Assembly (NCBI RefSeq): GCF_009866655.1
Contig: NZ_CP047420.1
Span: forward strand, 2,170,001-2,234,000
Direction of reading: 5' to 3'
From: Rathayibacter sp. VKM Ac-2804
Lineage (GTDB): Bacteria; Actinomycetota; Actinomycetes; Actinomycetales; Microbacteriaceae
DNA: 64,000 bases
Shown: piece after piece, positions 10,658-19,834 of the stretch
Position numbering within the stretch: the stretch's first letter is position 1
How the letters are laid out: each line of letters begins with the position of its first letter
Notes under the pieces: model-generated
Told to the model about the DNA's origin: nothing
The model's database searches: none
The model's input: only the letters and a program-made list of their open reading frames with translations
Translations under genes and position numbers: made by a program

Positions 10658-12598
10658 ATGGCTGTTCTCGAGACCATCGCCGGACCGCGCGACCTCGATC
10701 GCCTGACCCGGACGGAGCTCGAGACGCTCGCCGTCGAGATCCGCGACTTCCTGGTGCGCGAGGTGTCCAAGACCGGCGGCCACCTCGGCCCGAACCTCGG
10801 CGTCGTCGAGACGACCATCGCGATCCACCGCGTCTTCGACTCGCCGCACGACGCGATCATCTTCGACACCGGGCACCAGTCCTACGTCCACAAGCTGCTC
10901 ACAGGCCGCCAGGACTTCTCCGGCCTGCGGCAGCGCGGCGGTCTCGCCGGCTACCCGCAGCGCTCCGAGTCGCCGCACGACATCGTCGAGAGCTCGCACG
11001 CGTCGAGCTCGCTGTCCTGGGCGGACGGCATCTCGCGCGCGTTCACGATGACCGGGCAGACGGACCGCCATGTGGTCGCGGTCGTCGGCGACGGCGCGCT
11101 CACCGGCGGGATGACCTGGGAGGCGCTGAACAACATCAGCGACGACAACTCCCGTGGGCTCGTCATCGTCGTCAACGACAACGGCCGCTCCTACGCCCCG
11201 ACCATAGGCGGCATGGCGCGCTTCCTCAACGGCGTCCGCACCCGGCGCACCTACCGCACGCTGCACCGCGGCTCGCGCGCCGTCTCCGAGCGCCTGGGCG
11301 GCCCCGCGGCCGCTGTCTACCGCGGAGTGCGCGGCGGCCTGCACGGCTTCCTCAGCCGCTTCATCAACAACGAGGCGCTGTACTCCAACCTCGACATCAA
11401 GTACCTCGGCCCGATCGACGGACACGACCTCACCGCGATGGAGGAGGCGCTCCAGCAGGCCAAGGACTACGGCACGCCGGTGATCGTGCACGCGATCACC
11501 CAGAAGGGCAAGGGCTTCGAGCCCGCCGTCCAGGACCTCGCGGACCAGTTCCACGCGGTCGGCCAGATCGACCCGGAGACCGGCGAGCCGCTCAGCGCGA
11601 GCGGCGCCCGCTCCTGGACCTCGGTCTTCGCGGAGGAGATCGTCACCCTCGCCGACGAGGACCCGACGATCGTCGGCATCACCGCCGCGATGCTCCGTCC
11701 GGTGGGCCTCGACCGCCTGGCCGAGAAGTACCCGGACCGCGTCTTCGATGTCGGCATCGCGGAGCAGCACGCCGTGACCTCGGCCGCCGGTCTCGCCTTC
11801 GGCGGTCTGCACCCCGTCGTCGCGCTCTACGCGACCTTCGTCAACCGCGCCTTCGACCAGGTGCTGATGGATGTGGCGCTGCACCGCGCCGGCGTCACCT
11901 TCGTGCTCGACCGCGCCGGAGTCACGGGCCCCGACGGGCCGAGCCACCACGGCATGTGGGACCTGGCGATCCTCCAGGTCGTCCCGAACATCCGCCTCGC
12001 CGCGCCGCGCGACTCCGTGCGCCTGCGCGAGGAGCTGCGCGAGGCCGTCGGCGTGACCGACGCGCCGACCGTCGTGCGCTTCTCCAAGGGCAACGTCGGC
12101 GACGAGATCGACGCGCTCGAGCGCCTCGACGACGGCGTGGACGTGCTGCTGCGCTCGGAGCGCCGGGACGTGCTGATCGTCACCGTCGGACCGATGGCCG
12201 CGATGGGCCTCGACGTCGCCCGTCGCCTCGCCGCGCAGGGCATCGGCGCCACGGTCATCGACCCGCGCTGGGTCGTGCCGGTGCCGCGCAGCGTCATCGA
12301 CCTCGCGGCCGAGCACCGCCTCGTGATCTCGATCGAGGACGGCGTCCGCGTCGGCGGCATCGGCACCCGGATCCGCCAGGACCTCCGCGAGGCCGGCGTC
12401 GACACTGCCGTCACCGAGCTGGGGCTGCCGGATCAGTTCCTCGACCACGCCAAGCGCGAGGAGATCCTCGAGGACGTCGGACTGACCCCGCAGCACATCG
12501 CCCGCGACGTCGTCGCCCAGGTGCTCGGCAGCAAGATCCCGGTCGCGCGCCCGCTGCCCGAAGAGGTCGCGGCGCACGACGACGCCCGCAAGGACTGA
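10658..12598 (+). CDS. dxs: 1-Deoxy-D-xylulose-5-phosphate synthase
   Basis: First enzyme of the MEP isoprenoid pathway: condenses pyruvate and glyceraldehyde 3-phosphate using thiamine diphosphate. The 646-residue protein shows the TPP-binding GDGALTGGMTWEALNN motif, the N-terminal GHQSYVHKLLTGR and GGHLGPNLG segments, and in the pyrimidine domain GIAEQHAVTSAAGLA with the catalytic glutamate, plus DRAGVTGPDGPSHHG. Length is normal for the family. It is flanked by terminators on both sides and so is probably monocistronic. Confidence 0.97.
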   Translation: MAVLETIAGPRDLDRLTRTELETLAVEIRDFLVREVSKTGGHLGPNLGVVETTIAIHRVFDSPHDAIIFDTGHQSYVHKLLTGRQDFSGLRQRGGLAGYPQRSESPHDIVESSHASSSLSWADGISRAFTMTGQTDRHVVAVVGDGALTGGMTWEALNNISDDNSRGLVIVVNDNGRSYAPTIGGMARFLNGVRTRRTYRTLHRGSRAVSERLGGPAAAVYRGVRGGLHGFLSRFINNEALYSNLDIKYLGPIDGHDLTAMEEALQQAKDYGTPVIVHAITQKGKGFEPAVQDLADQFHAVGQIDPETGEPLSASGARSWTSVFAEEIVTLADEDPTIVGITAAMLRPVGLDRLAEKYPDRVFDVGIAEQHAVTSAAGLAFGGLHPVVALYATFVNRAFDQVLMDVALHRAGVTFVLDRAGVTGPDGPSHHGMWDLAILQVVPNIRLAAPRDSVRLREELREAVGVTDAPTVVRFSKGNVGDEIDALERLDDGVDVLLRSERRDVLIVTVGPMAAMGLDVARRLAAQGIGATVIDPRWVVPVPRSVIDLAAEHRLVISIEDGVRVGGIGTRIRQDLREAGVDTAVTELGLPDQFLDHAKREEILEDVGLTPQHIARDVVAQVLGSKIPVARPLPEEVAAHDDARKD

Positions 12599-12617
12599 GC
12601 GCGCTCCACGCACGAGA

Positions 12618-12648
12618 GAGGGCGCCCACCGGATCGGTGGGCGCCCTC
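12618..12648. terminator. Bidirectional terminator between dxs and the fadB-like gene
   Basis: A 13-bp perfect stem (arms around GAGGGCGCCCACC) with a 5-nt loop lies between the convergent stops of dxs and the 3-hydroxyacyl-CoA dehydrogenase gene, followed by CTGCGTTCT on the plus side. Confidence 0.75.
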
Positions 12649-12671
12649 CTGCGTTCTCGCCGTTCCTGCGG

Positions 12672-14795
12672 CTACTGGACCCCGCGGACGGCCGGCTCGT
12701 GGAACGTGCCGCCGAAGGCGCGCTCGCTCGCGCCGACGCGGTCGAGGTAGGGCGTCAGACCGCCCATCTGGAACGGGTAGCCGGCGCCGAGGATGAGGCA
12801 GAGGTCGATGTCCTCCGCAGCGTGGACCACGTCGTCGTCGAGCATCCGCTTCACCTCGTCGGCGAGGCCGGTCTCGACGCGCAGGCGCAGCTCCTCCGCC
12901 GTCATCGGATCGGAGCCGCCCTTGACGATCGCGACGGCGCGCTTGTCCACGCCCTTCACCCGGCCCTTGGCGTCGCGCTCGAACACGTGGCCCAGCTCGG
13001 CCAGGCGGTGCAGGTTGGCACTGTCGTAGAAGCGGTCCGGGAACGCCGCGTGATGCGTGTCGAGGACGTGCGCGCCGACCTTGAGGCCGACCAGCTCGAG
13101 CAGCTCGAACGGCGTCATCGGCAGTCCGAACGGCTCGAGCGACGCCTCGACGACCTCGAAGGGCGTTCCGGTGTCGACGGCGTGCATCGCCTCGCCGAGG
13201 ACCTTCGCCAGGACGCGGTTGACCACGAAACCCGGGGTGTCGCGGGTGATGACGGCGTTCTTCTTCAGCTTCGCCGCCGTCACCATGGCCGTCGAGAGCG
13301 TCTCGTCGTCGGTCTGCGGCGTGTTCACGACCTCGATCAGCGGCATCACGGCCACCGGGTTGAAGAAGTGGAAGCCGACCAGGCGCTCCGGGTGCTCGAG
13401 CCGCTCGCCGATCCGCTCGACCGAGAGCGACGAGGTGTTCGTCGCGAGGACGGCGGTCGGGGAGACGTAGCGCTCGATGTCGGCGAAGACCTCCTGCTTG
13501 ACGGAGAGCTCCTCGAAGACGGCCTCGATCACCCAGTCGGCGTCCGCGAAGTCGGCGCGATCGGTCGTTCCGGTGACGAGACCGCGCAGGCGGTTGGCGT
13601 CGTCGGGGGAGAGGCGGCCCTTGGCGAGCAGGGTGTCGATCTCGCCGACGATGCTCGCGACGCCGCGGTCGACGCGCTCCTGGTCGAGGTCGGTGATGAC
13701 CACCGGCACCTGGAGGCGGCGGACGAAGAGCAGCGCGAACTGGGTGGCCATCAGACCCGCGCCGATGACGCCCACCTTGGTGACCGGCTTGGCGAGGCTC
13801 TTGTCCGGGGCGCCCGCGGGGCGCTTCGCCCGTTTCTGCACGAGATCGAAGGCGTAGATGCTCGCGCGGAACTGGTCGCCGGACACGAGATCGGCCAGGG
13901 CCTCGTCCTCGGCGGCGAAGCCCTCCTCGCGGGTGCTGCTCCTGGCGGCCTTGAGCAGGTCGAGCGCGCGGTACGGCGAGGCGGCGACGGTGCCGATCTT
14001 CGACTCGAGCTGCTTGCGCGCGATGGCGATCGCGGCGTCCCACTTGACCAGCCGCTCGATCTTCCCGGGCACGTTCGGCCGCTTCACCTCGACGCTCCCG
14101 TCGAGGACGCCGTCGGCCCAGACCAGCGAGTTCTCGAGGAAGCTCGCGGAGGGGAAGATCGCGTCGGCGATGCCGAGGTCGAAGACGTCCTGGCCCTTGA
14201 GGGTCCGGTTGTTCTTCAGCGGGTTCTCGACGATCACCTTGAGGGCGTTCTCGATGCCGATCAGGTTCGGCAGCAGCCAGGCGCCGCCCCAGCCGGGGAT
14301 GATGCCGAGGAAGACCTCGGGCAGCCCGAGCGCGGGGATCGAGGCGTCCACGGTGCGGTAGTCGGCGTTCAGGGCGATCTCGGTGCCGCCGCCGAGCGCG
14401 AGCCCGTTGATGAAGACGAACGAGGGGACGCCGAGCTCGGACAGCATGCCGAGCGTCGTGTGGCCCAGGCGCGCCAGCTGGCGGCCGATCTCGTGGCTCG
14501 GGATGCTGCCGACCTTGCTGAGGTCGGCGCCGGCGGCGAGGATGAACGGCTTGCCCGTCACTCCCACCGCCTGGATCTCGCCGGCCTTCGCGCGCGCCTG
14601 CTGGGCGAGCAGCACGTCGGCCAGCTCGAACAGTCCGGCGGGGCCGAAGGTGCTCGGCCGCGTGTGGTCGCGGTCGTTGTCGAGCGTGATCAGCGCCAGG
14701 ACGCGGCCGCTGGGCAGCGGCACGTCGCGGACGTAGGAGTGGGTGACGACCTCGCCCTCGGCGAGATCGACCAGGTCCTCGAATCCTTCGAGCAT
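12672..14795 (-). CDS. fadB: Multifunctional enoyl-CoA hydratase/3-hydroxyacyl-CoA dehydrogenase
   Basis: Fatty-acid beta-oxidation protein of 707 residues with two catalytic parts. The N-terminal crotonase domain (about 1-280) has the oxyanion-hole segments ILAAGADLS and NGLALGGGTEIAL, and the LPEVFLGIIPGWGG glutamate. The dehydrogenase part begins near residue 345 with the Rossmann motif GVIGAGLMATQFA and continues with NTSSLSV, HFFNPVAVMPLIEV and DTPGFVVNRVL, followed by a second dehydrogenase C-domain repeat. It lies 3 nt downstream of the thiolase gene and the two form the usual fadA-fadB pair. It converges on dxs. Confidence 0.93.
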   Translation of the reverse strand: MLEGFEDLVDLAEGEVVTHSYVRDVPLPSGRVLALITLDNDRDHTRPSTFGPAGLFELADVLLAQQARAKAGEIQAVGVTGKPFILAAGADLSKVGSIPSHEIGRQLARLGHTTLGMLSELGVPSFVFINGLALGGGTEIALNADYRTVDASIPALGLPEVFLGIIPGWGGAWLLPNLIGIENALKVIVENPLKNNRTLKGQDVFDLGIADAIFPSASFLENSLVWADGVLDGSVEVKRPNVPGKIERLVKWDAAIAIARKQLESKIGTVAASPYRALDLLKAARSSTREEGFAAEDEALADLVSGDQFRASIYAFDLVQKRAKRPAGAPDKSLAKPVTKVGVIGAGLMATQFALLFVRRLQVPVVITDLDQERVDRGVASIVGEIDTLLAKGRLSPDDANRLRGLVTGTTDRADFADADWVIEAVFEELSVKQEVFADIERYVSPTAVLATNTSSLSVERIGERLEHPERLVGFHFFNPVAVMPLIEVVNTPQTDDETLSTAMVTAAKLKKNAVITRDTPGFVVNRVLAKVLGEAMHAVDTGTPFEVVEASLEPFGLPMTPFELLELVGLKVGAHVLDTHHAAFPDRFYDSANLHRLAELGHVFERDAKGRVKGVDKRAVAIVKGGSDPMTAEELRLRVETGLADEVKRMLDDDVVHAAEDIDLCLILGAGYPFQMGGLTPYLDRVGASERAFGGTFHEPAVRGVQ

Positions 14796-14798
14796 GGG

Positions 14799-16013
14799 TC
14801 AGCGTCCCTTCCGTCGTGCGCGCTTGCCGTCGAAGTGCGGGTTCTCCCAGATGACCGAGCCGCCCTGGCCGAGACCGACGCACATCGCGGTCAGGCCGTA
14901 GCGGACCTCGGGGTGCGCCTCGAACTGCCGGGCCAGCTGGATCATCAGCCGGACGCCGGACGAGGCGAGCGGGTGGCCGATCGCGATCGCTCCGCCGTAC
15001 TCGTTGACCCGCGGGTCGTCGTCGTCGATGCCGAAGTGGTCGAGGAAGGAGAGCACCTGCACGGCGAACGCCTCGTTGAGCTCGAAGAGGCCGATGTCCT
15101 CGATGCCGAGCCCGGCCTTCTTCAGCGCCTTCTCGGTCGAGGGGACCGGGCCGATGCCCATGATCTCGGGCTCGACGCCGGCGAAGGCGAAGCTGACCAG
15201 GCGCATCTTCTCGGGGAGGCCGAGCTCCTTCGCGGCGTCGGCGCTGGCGAGCAGCGAGACGGCGGCGCCGTCGTTGAGCCCGGAGGAGTTGCCCGCGGTG
15301 ACGCGTCCGTGCGGGCGGAACGGGGTGCGCAGGGTGGCGAGGCCCTCGAGCGTGGTCTCGGGGCGCGGCGCCTCGTCGGCGGTGGCGAGGCCCCAGCCGG
15401 CGGCGCTGCGGGTGGCGACGGGGATGAGATCCGGCTGGACGTTCCCGTTGCGGTAGGCCTCGGCGAGCTTCTGCTGGCTGCGCAGGGCGTAGTGGTCGGA
15501 GCGGCTCTTGGTGAGCTGCGGGAAGCGGTCGTGGATCTTCTCCGCCGTCTTGCCCATGTTGAGGGCCTCCTCGCCGACCAGGCGCTCGGAGAGGAAGCGC
15601 GGGTTGGGATCGGCGTTGAAGCCCATCGGGTGGCGGCCCATGTGCTCGACACCGCCGGCGATCACGACGTCGTAGGCGCCGAAGGCGATGCCGCCGGCGG
15701 TCGTGGTGACCGAGGTCATCGCGCCCGCGCACATCCGGTCGATCGCGTAGCCGGGGACGGAGCGCGGCAGGCCCGCGAGGAGCGCGGCGGTGCGGCCGAG
15801 GGTCAGGCCCTGGTCACCCTGCTGGGTGGTCGCGGCGATGGCGACCTCGTCCACGCGCTCCTTCGGCAGGGCGGTGTTGCGCTCGAGCAGACCGATCATG
15901 GCCTTGACGACGAGGTCGTCGGCCCGGGTCTGCCAGTACATGCCCTTCTCACCGGCCCGTCCGAACGGAGTACGGACTCCGTCGACGAACACGACTTCGG
16001 ATCTCTCGGCCAC
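14799..16013 (-). CDS. fadA: Acetyl-CoA acyltransferase (thiolase)
   Basis: Thiolytic cleavage of 3-ketoacyl-CoA, the last step of beta-oxidation, working with the adjacent fadB-like protein. The 404-residue protein has the nucleophile Cys95 in IDRMCAGAMTS, the NEAFAVQ motif, the GHPLASSG histidine and the C-terminal CVGLGQGGS cysteine. The start is a GTG (MAERSEVVFVDG) preceded by an AGGAGG site 4 nt upstream. The 93-nt gap to RNase D carries a hairpin and a TACGAT promoter-like box, so fadA probably starts its own transcript. Confidence 0.95.
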   Translation of the reverse strand: MAERSEVVFVDGVRTPFGRAGEKGMYWQTRADDLVVKAMIGLLERNTALPKERVDEVAIAATTQQGDQGLTLGRTAALLAGLPRSVPGYAIDRMCAGAMTSVTTTAGGIAFGAYDVVIAGGVEHMGRHPMGFNADPNPRFLSERLVGEEALNMGKTAEKIHDRFPQLTKSRSDHYALRSQQKLAEAYRNGNVQPDLIPVATRSAAGWGLATADEAPRPETTLEGLATLRTPFRPHGRVTAGNSSGLNDGAAVSLLASADAAKELGLPEKMRLVSFAFAGVEPEIMGIGPVPSTEKALKKAGLGIEDIGLFELNEAFAVQVLSFLDHFGIDDDDPRVNEYGGAIAIGHPLASSGVRLMIQLARQFEAHPEVRYGLTAMCVGLGQGGSVIWENPHFDGKRARRKGR

Positions 16014-16063
16014 AGTGCCTCCTGAAAACGGGACGCCCTCTCGGAAACCGGACGTCCTTCCGA

Positions 16064-16112
16064 TCGTAGGAAGGCGGCGTCGGGCACCGGAATCCTTTGC
16101 TTCTTCCTACGA
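16064..16112 (-). terminator. Hairpin between the RNase D and fadA genes
   Basis: TCGTAGGAAG at 16064-16073 is the exact reverse complement of 16103-16112, giving a 10-bp stem with a 29-nt loop. The distal arm overlaps the RNase D stop codon. On the minus strand it follows RNase D and precedes fadA, so it could terminate the DUF3000-RNase D transcript; it lacks a U-tract. Confidence 0.45.
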
Positions 16113-17306
16113 AGCGGGTTCCGTGCCCTCGACCGGTGCTTGCCCGGCTTCCACAAAGGCGGTGGCGAGCGAGCCGGCGGTCGCGTCGATCTGCCAGGAG
16201 CGGGCTCCCGCGCGCTCCAGCTCGGCGGCGACGGAGTCCTTGTCGATCGGCTCCGGCGGGTTCCAGGCGAGGCGGCGGACCAGCTCGGGCGTGAGCAGAT
16301 TCTCCACCGGCAGCGAGAGCAGCTCGGCGATCTCGCCGACGACGGCGCGGGCCGCCTTCAGGCGGGCGTCGGCGGCCGGGTTGCGGTCGCCCCACGCCCG
16401 CGGCGGCGGAAGGGTGTCGGCCGCGGGGCGCACCGGGCCGGGCAGGTCCTCGGTGCTCTGGCCGCGCTCGATCGCGGCCCACCAGCGCTCGACCTCGCCG
16501 CGGCTGGCGCGACCGGTGAAGTCGCGGCGGCCGGAGAGCTGGCCGAGGCTCGTCGGGACGTTGCGCGACACGGCGATGATCGAGGAGTCGGGGATCAGCC
16601 GGCCGGGTGCGATGTCGCGCTCGCGGGCGAAGGCGTTGCGGGCCAGCCAGAGCTCGCGGGCGATGGCGAGGGCGCGCGGGCCGCGCAGAGCGTGCATGCC
16701 GGAGAGGCGGCGCCACGGCTCGGCCGGGACCGGCTTGGGCTGCCGGGCCAGGGTCGCCTCGAACTCCTCGCGGGCGATCCGGGTCTTGCGGGCCTCGACC
16801 AGCATCTCGGCCATCCGGTCGCGCAGGTCGGGCAGCAGCTCGACGTCCTTCGCGGCGTAGACGAGCCAGCTCTGCGGCAGGGGGCGGGTCGACCAGTCGG
16901 CGGCCGAGTGCTCCTTGGCGAGGTGGATGCCGAGCAGGTCCTCGACGACGGCGCCGAGGCCGACCTTGGGCAGGCCGAGCAGGCGGGCGGCGAGCTCGGT
17001 GTCGAAGATGCGCACGGGATCGAGGCCGACCTCGCGCAGGCAGGCCAGGTCCTGGCTGGCGGCGTGCAGGATCCACTCCTCCTCGCCGATCACGGCCTGG
17101 AGGGCGTCCATCCGGCCGATCGCGGGCGGGTCGAAGAGGAACGCGCCGGCTCCGCGCCGGTAGACCTGGATCAGGTACGCGCGCTGCGAGTAGGTGAAGC
17201 CGGAGGCGCGCTCGGCGTCGACGGCGACGGGACCCTCGCCGGCGGCGAGGGCGTCGACCGCGGCGAGGAACTCGTCGGGGGTGGAGAGGACACGGTAATC
17301 AGTCAC
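16107..17306 (-). CDS. Ribonuclease D-like 3'-5' exonuclease with HRDC domain
   Basis: DEDD-family 3'-5' exoribonuclease, probably trimming structured RNA 3' ends. The N-terminal exonuclease domain (about 1-200) shows Exo I (VAVDAERASG), Exo II (LHAASQDLACL) and Exo III (YAAKDVELL) with the acidic residues of the DEDDy class. The HRDC domain follows around residues 210-300, and an actinobacterial C-terminal extension includes WNPPEP. It overlaps the upstream DUF3000 gene by 8 nt, an arrangement known from mycobacteria (Rv2680-Rv2681), where dxs is also a neighbour. Confidence 0.9.
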   Translation of the reverse strand: MTDYRVLSTPDEFLAAVDALAAGEGPVAVDAERASGFTYSQRAYLIQVYRRGAGAFLFDPPAIGRMDALQAVIGEEEWILHAASQDLACLREVGLDPVRIFDTELAARLLGLPKVGLGAVVEDLLGIHLAKEHSAADWSTRPLPQSWLVYAAKDVELLPDLRDRMAEMLVEARKTRIAREEFEATLARQPKPVPAEPWRRLSGMHALRGPRALAIARELWLARNAFARERDIAPGRLIPDSSIIAVSRNVPTSLGQLSGRRDFTGRASRGEVERWWAAIERGQSTEDLPGPVRPAADTLPPPRAWGDRNPAADARLKAARAVVGEIAELLSLPVENLLTPELVRRLAWNPPEPIDKDSVAAELERAGARSWQIDATAGSLATAFVEAGQAPVEGTEPAS

Positions 17307-17898
17307 GGTTGTTCCGTCGGAAGGCGAGCGAGGTCACACCGTCGCCCGATACGGGCGGGAGGCCCGCGAGCATGCACAACAGCTCGCCCCAGCCTTCCAC
17401 GTGGGGAGCGAGCTGCGCATCCTCGGGGCTCCAGGAGGCCCGGATCTCGATCTGCGCGCCGTCGCCCTGGGCGGCGAGCTCGCCGAAACCGGTCGAGAGG
17501 ACCTTGGTCGCGGTGCCCGAGGCGGCGGTGTAGAACGCCCCGCGGACCTCGAGCGCGTCCATCAGCCAGGACCAGGCGACCTCGGCGAGGAAGGGGTCGG
17601 TGCCGATCTCGATCTCGAGCGGGGCCTGGGCGAAGCAGACGACGCGGAACGGCCCGCCCCACTGCTCGGGCTCCTCGGGGTCGTAGAGCAGGATGAAGCG
17701 GCCCGTGCCCAGCTCCGAGTCGCGGCCGTGGGCCCGCGGCGAGACGTCGCCGGAGAGGGCGACGGCGTACGGCGCGAGGCCGGCCGGCGAGGCGATCTCG
17801 GAGACGGTGAGCTCGGAGCGGGTCGTCGCCCGGCGCAGGGACTCGGCCGCAGCGCGGAACTCCTCCGGGAGCTGGGACGGCGCTGGGAATTCGGGCAC
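17299..17898 (-). CDS. DUF3000 domain-containing protein
   Basis: A 199-residue soluble actinobacterial protein of unknown function. Conserved features include LAPYAVALSGDV near residue 40, the GTGRFILLYDP segment, WSWLMDALE and a C-terminal SWSPEDAQLAPHVEGW block. It is the first gene of a two-gene operon with RNase D, with overlapping reading frames, and is divergent from the alpha/beta hydrolase, with 22 nt between starts. Confidence 0.9.
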   Translation of the reverse strand: MPEFPAPSQLPEEFRAAAESLRRATTRSELTVSEIASPAGLAPYAVALSGDVSPRAHGRDSELGTGRFILLYDPEEPEQWGGPFRVVCFAQAPLEIEIGTDPFLAEVAWSWLMDALEVRGAFYTAASGTATKVLSTGFGELAAQGDGAQIEIRASWSPEDAQLAPHVEGWGELLCMLAGLPPVSGDGVTSLAFRRNNRD

Positions 17899-17908
17899 GC
17901 TCGCAGAC

Positions 17909-17914
17909 TAGAGT
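17909..17914 (+). promoter_or_regulatory. -10 box of a probable leaderless hydrolase gene
   Basis: TAGAGT is followed by 6 nt and the ATG of the alpha/beta hydrolase gene. No ribosome-binding site is present. Confidence 0.6.
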
Positions 17915-17920
17915 TCCCGC

Positions 17921-19138
17921 ATGCTCGAAGCCCGCAGGCACGCCGCGGAGAGCGCGCACACCGGTGTCGTCCTCGCCGCGGTCCTCGCGGCCCCCGCCCT
18001 CGCGGCGCTGACGGCCCTCGGCGCCGCCGCACTGGGGACGGCCTTCCTCCGCGGTGTGGTCACTCCGCCCTCGCGTCGCGCGCAGGACGTCCGGGTGCTC
18101 GCCGTGCGGCCGGAGGTGCACGAGATCGAGCTGGCGGCCTCCGTGGACACCGCGGTCCGGGGCGGCTTCAGCCTCTGGTTCGACCAGGGGCGCGGGCACG
18201 CGCGGATCGGGCGGCTGCTCGCGACCGGGCGAGGACGGGTCGTCCGGGAGCTCGGGCAGGTCGACCGCGGAACGCTGCGTCCCGGCGCGCGGGGGCGGCT
18301 CAACGGCTGGCTGCTGCTCTCGCCGCGGGAGACCGGCCTGCCGTTCACGGCGGAGGAGGTGCCGACGCAGTTCGGCGCCGCTCCGGCCTGGCTCTTCCCG
18401 GCCGGGGGCGAGGGCGACGTCTGGGCGATCCACGTGCACGGCCGTGCGACGACGCGCGAGGAGACGCTGCGCGGGATGGCGGCGTTCCACCGCGCCGGGC
18501 TCACCTCGCTGGTCGTCTCCTACCGCAACGACGGCGATGCTCCGTCGAGCCCCGACCGTCGCTACGCGCTGGGGGAGACGGAGTGGCGCGACATCGATGC
18601 CGCCATCCGCTTCGCCGAGCGGCGCGGCGCCCGGCGGATCGTGCTCGTCGGCTGGTCGATGGGCGGGGCGATCGTGCTGCAGACCGCGCTCCGCTCGAGC
18701 CGCCGCGGCCTGATCGCGGGGCTCGTGCTCGACTCCCCGGTGATCGACTGGCGGGTGACCCTGCGGAAGCAGGCCCGGCTGAACCGGATCCCGGCGCCGA
18801 TCGCCGCGCTCGCCCTCACGGCGATGCAGCGGCCGTGGTCGGCGGCCCTGACCGGGCAGAGCAGCCACGTCCCGCTGGCGGCGATGGACCTGGTCGAGCG
18901 CGCCGGCGAGCTGACCGTCCCGGTCCTGCTCCTGCACAGCGTCGACGACGACTTCGTGCCGAGCGGTCCGTCCGAGGCCCTCGCCGCGGCGCGACCGGAC
19001 CTGGTCGAGCTCGTGCTCTTCCACGGGGCCGGGCACACCCGGCTCTGGAACGACGACCCCGCGCTCTGGGAGTCGTCGGTCGAGCGCTGGCTCGCCGAGC
19101 GGGCGCTCAGCCGGTCCGGGTCCAGCGCGCGTAAGTGA
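17921..19138 (+). CDS. Membrane-anchored alpha/beta hydrolase
   Basis: A 405-residue protein with one N-terminal transmembrane helix (about residues 16-45) and a C-terminal alpha/beta-hydrolase domain (about 165-395). The nucleophile elbow is GWSMGG, the acid is probably within HSVDDDFVPSG and the histidine is in GAGHTRLW. Substrate unknown; the layout resembles actinobacterial membrane-attached esterases or peptidase-like hydrolases. Its last 32 nt overlap the convergent pyrimidine reductase gene, so neither gene has room for its own terminator. Confidence 0.85.
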   Translation: MLEARRHAAESAHTGVVLAAVLAAPALAALTALGAAALGTAFLRGVVTPPSRRAQDVRVLAVRPEVHEIELAASVDTAVRGGFSLWFDQGRGHARIGRLLATGRGRVVRELGQVDRGTLRPGARGRLNGWLLLSPRETGLPFTAEEVPTQFGAAPAWLFPAGGEGDVWAIHVHGRATTREETLRGMAAFHRAGLTSLVVSYRNDGDAPSSPDRRYALGETEWRDIDAAIRFAERRGARRIVLVGWSMGGAIVLQTALRSSRRGLIAGLVLDSPVIDWRVTLRKQARLNRIPAPIAALALTAMQRPWSAALTGQSSHVPLAAMDLVERAGELTVPVLLLHSVDDDFVPSGPSEALAAARPDLVELVLFHGAGHTRLWNDDPALWESSVERWLAERALSRSGSSARK

Positions 19139-19811
19139 AGCCGGCGTCGTCGGCGGCGAGCGACGTCAGGGCGTAGGAGTCGTCGATGCGGGCGCCGGTC
19201 GACGCCACGGGGAGACCGGGGAGCACGACGCGGGGCGCGGTGGTCAGGCAGATCTCGTCGACGCGGCCGGAGGACAGGAATTGGCCCGACAGGGAGGCGC
19301 CGCCCTCGCAGACGACCCGCTCGAGGCCGAGGGCGCCGAGGGCCGCGAGGATCGCGTCGACCCTCATCCGCTCGCCGGTCGCGGGCACGGGGACGACCTC
19401 GACGCCGCGCGGGAGACCGCCCGGCGCCTCGCGCCCCTCCGGCAGGAGCAGCAGCACACGGGCGCCTTCCTGCACCTCGAGACGGTGGCCGGCCAGGTCG
19501 CCGGAGGCCGAGACGACGGCGAGCGGCGCGCGCTTCGGCACGCGGTAGCCCTCCGCGCGGACGCTGGCGGCGCCGACGAGGACGACGTCGGCCTGGGCGC
19601 GGATCACGCCGAGGATCGTCCGGTCGACGCGGTTGGTCAGCGTCTCGCTCGTGCCGTCCGAGCCGATGCTCGAGCCGTTGACGCTCGCGATCATGTTCAG
19701 CCGCACGCGGACCCCGGCGCCGGGGAGGTAGGCCGCCTCGATCGCCGCTCGCGCGCCGTCGTCACCGAGGCGGATCGCCGCACCGGCGGGGACGAGCGGC
19801 TGCAGGATCAC
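19107..19811 (-). CDS. RibD C-terminal/dihydrofolate-reductase-like reductase
   Basis: A 234-residue NADPH-dependent reductase of the RibD C-terminal fold (pyrimidine reductase family), without the deaminase domain of a full RibD. Typical motifs are NMIASVNGSS at the N-terminal substrate loop, DVVLVGAASVRAEGYR, and the C-terminal VVCEGGASLSGQFL glycine-rich NADPH motif. The best start is the GTG giving MILQPLVPAG, 23 nt after the SufE stop; no in-frame ATG exists in between. It is probably cotranscribed with sufE. A role in riboflavin synthesis is possible, but the family contains many orphan reductases. Confidence 0.8.
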   Translation of the reverse strand: MILQPLVPAGAAIRLGDDGARAAIEAAYLPGAGVRVRLNMIASVNGSSIGSDGTSETLTNRVDRTILGVIRAQADVVLVGAASVRAEGYRVPKRAPLAVVSASGDLAGHRLEVQEGARVLLLLPEGREAPGGLPRGVEVVPVPATGERMRVDAILAALGALGLERVVCEGGASLSGQFLSSGRVDEICLTTAPRVVLPGLPVASTGARIDDSYALTSLAADDAGFTYARWTRTG

Positions 19812-19834
19812 GGTGCCGGGCTGATGCGCGGGGC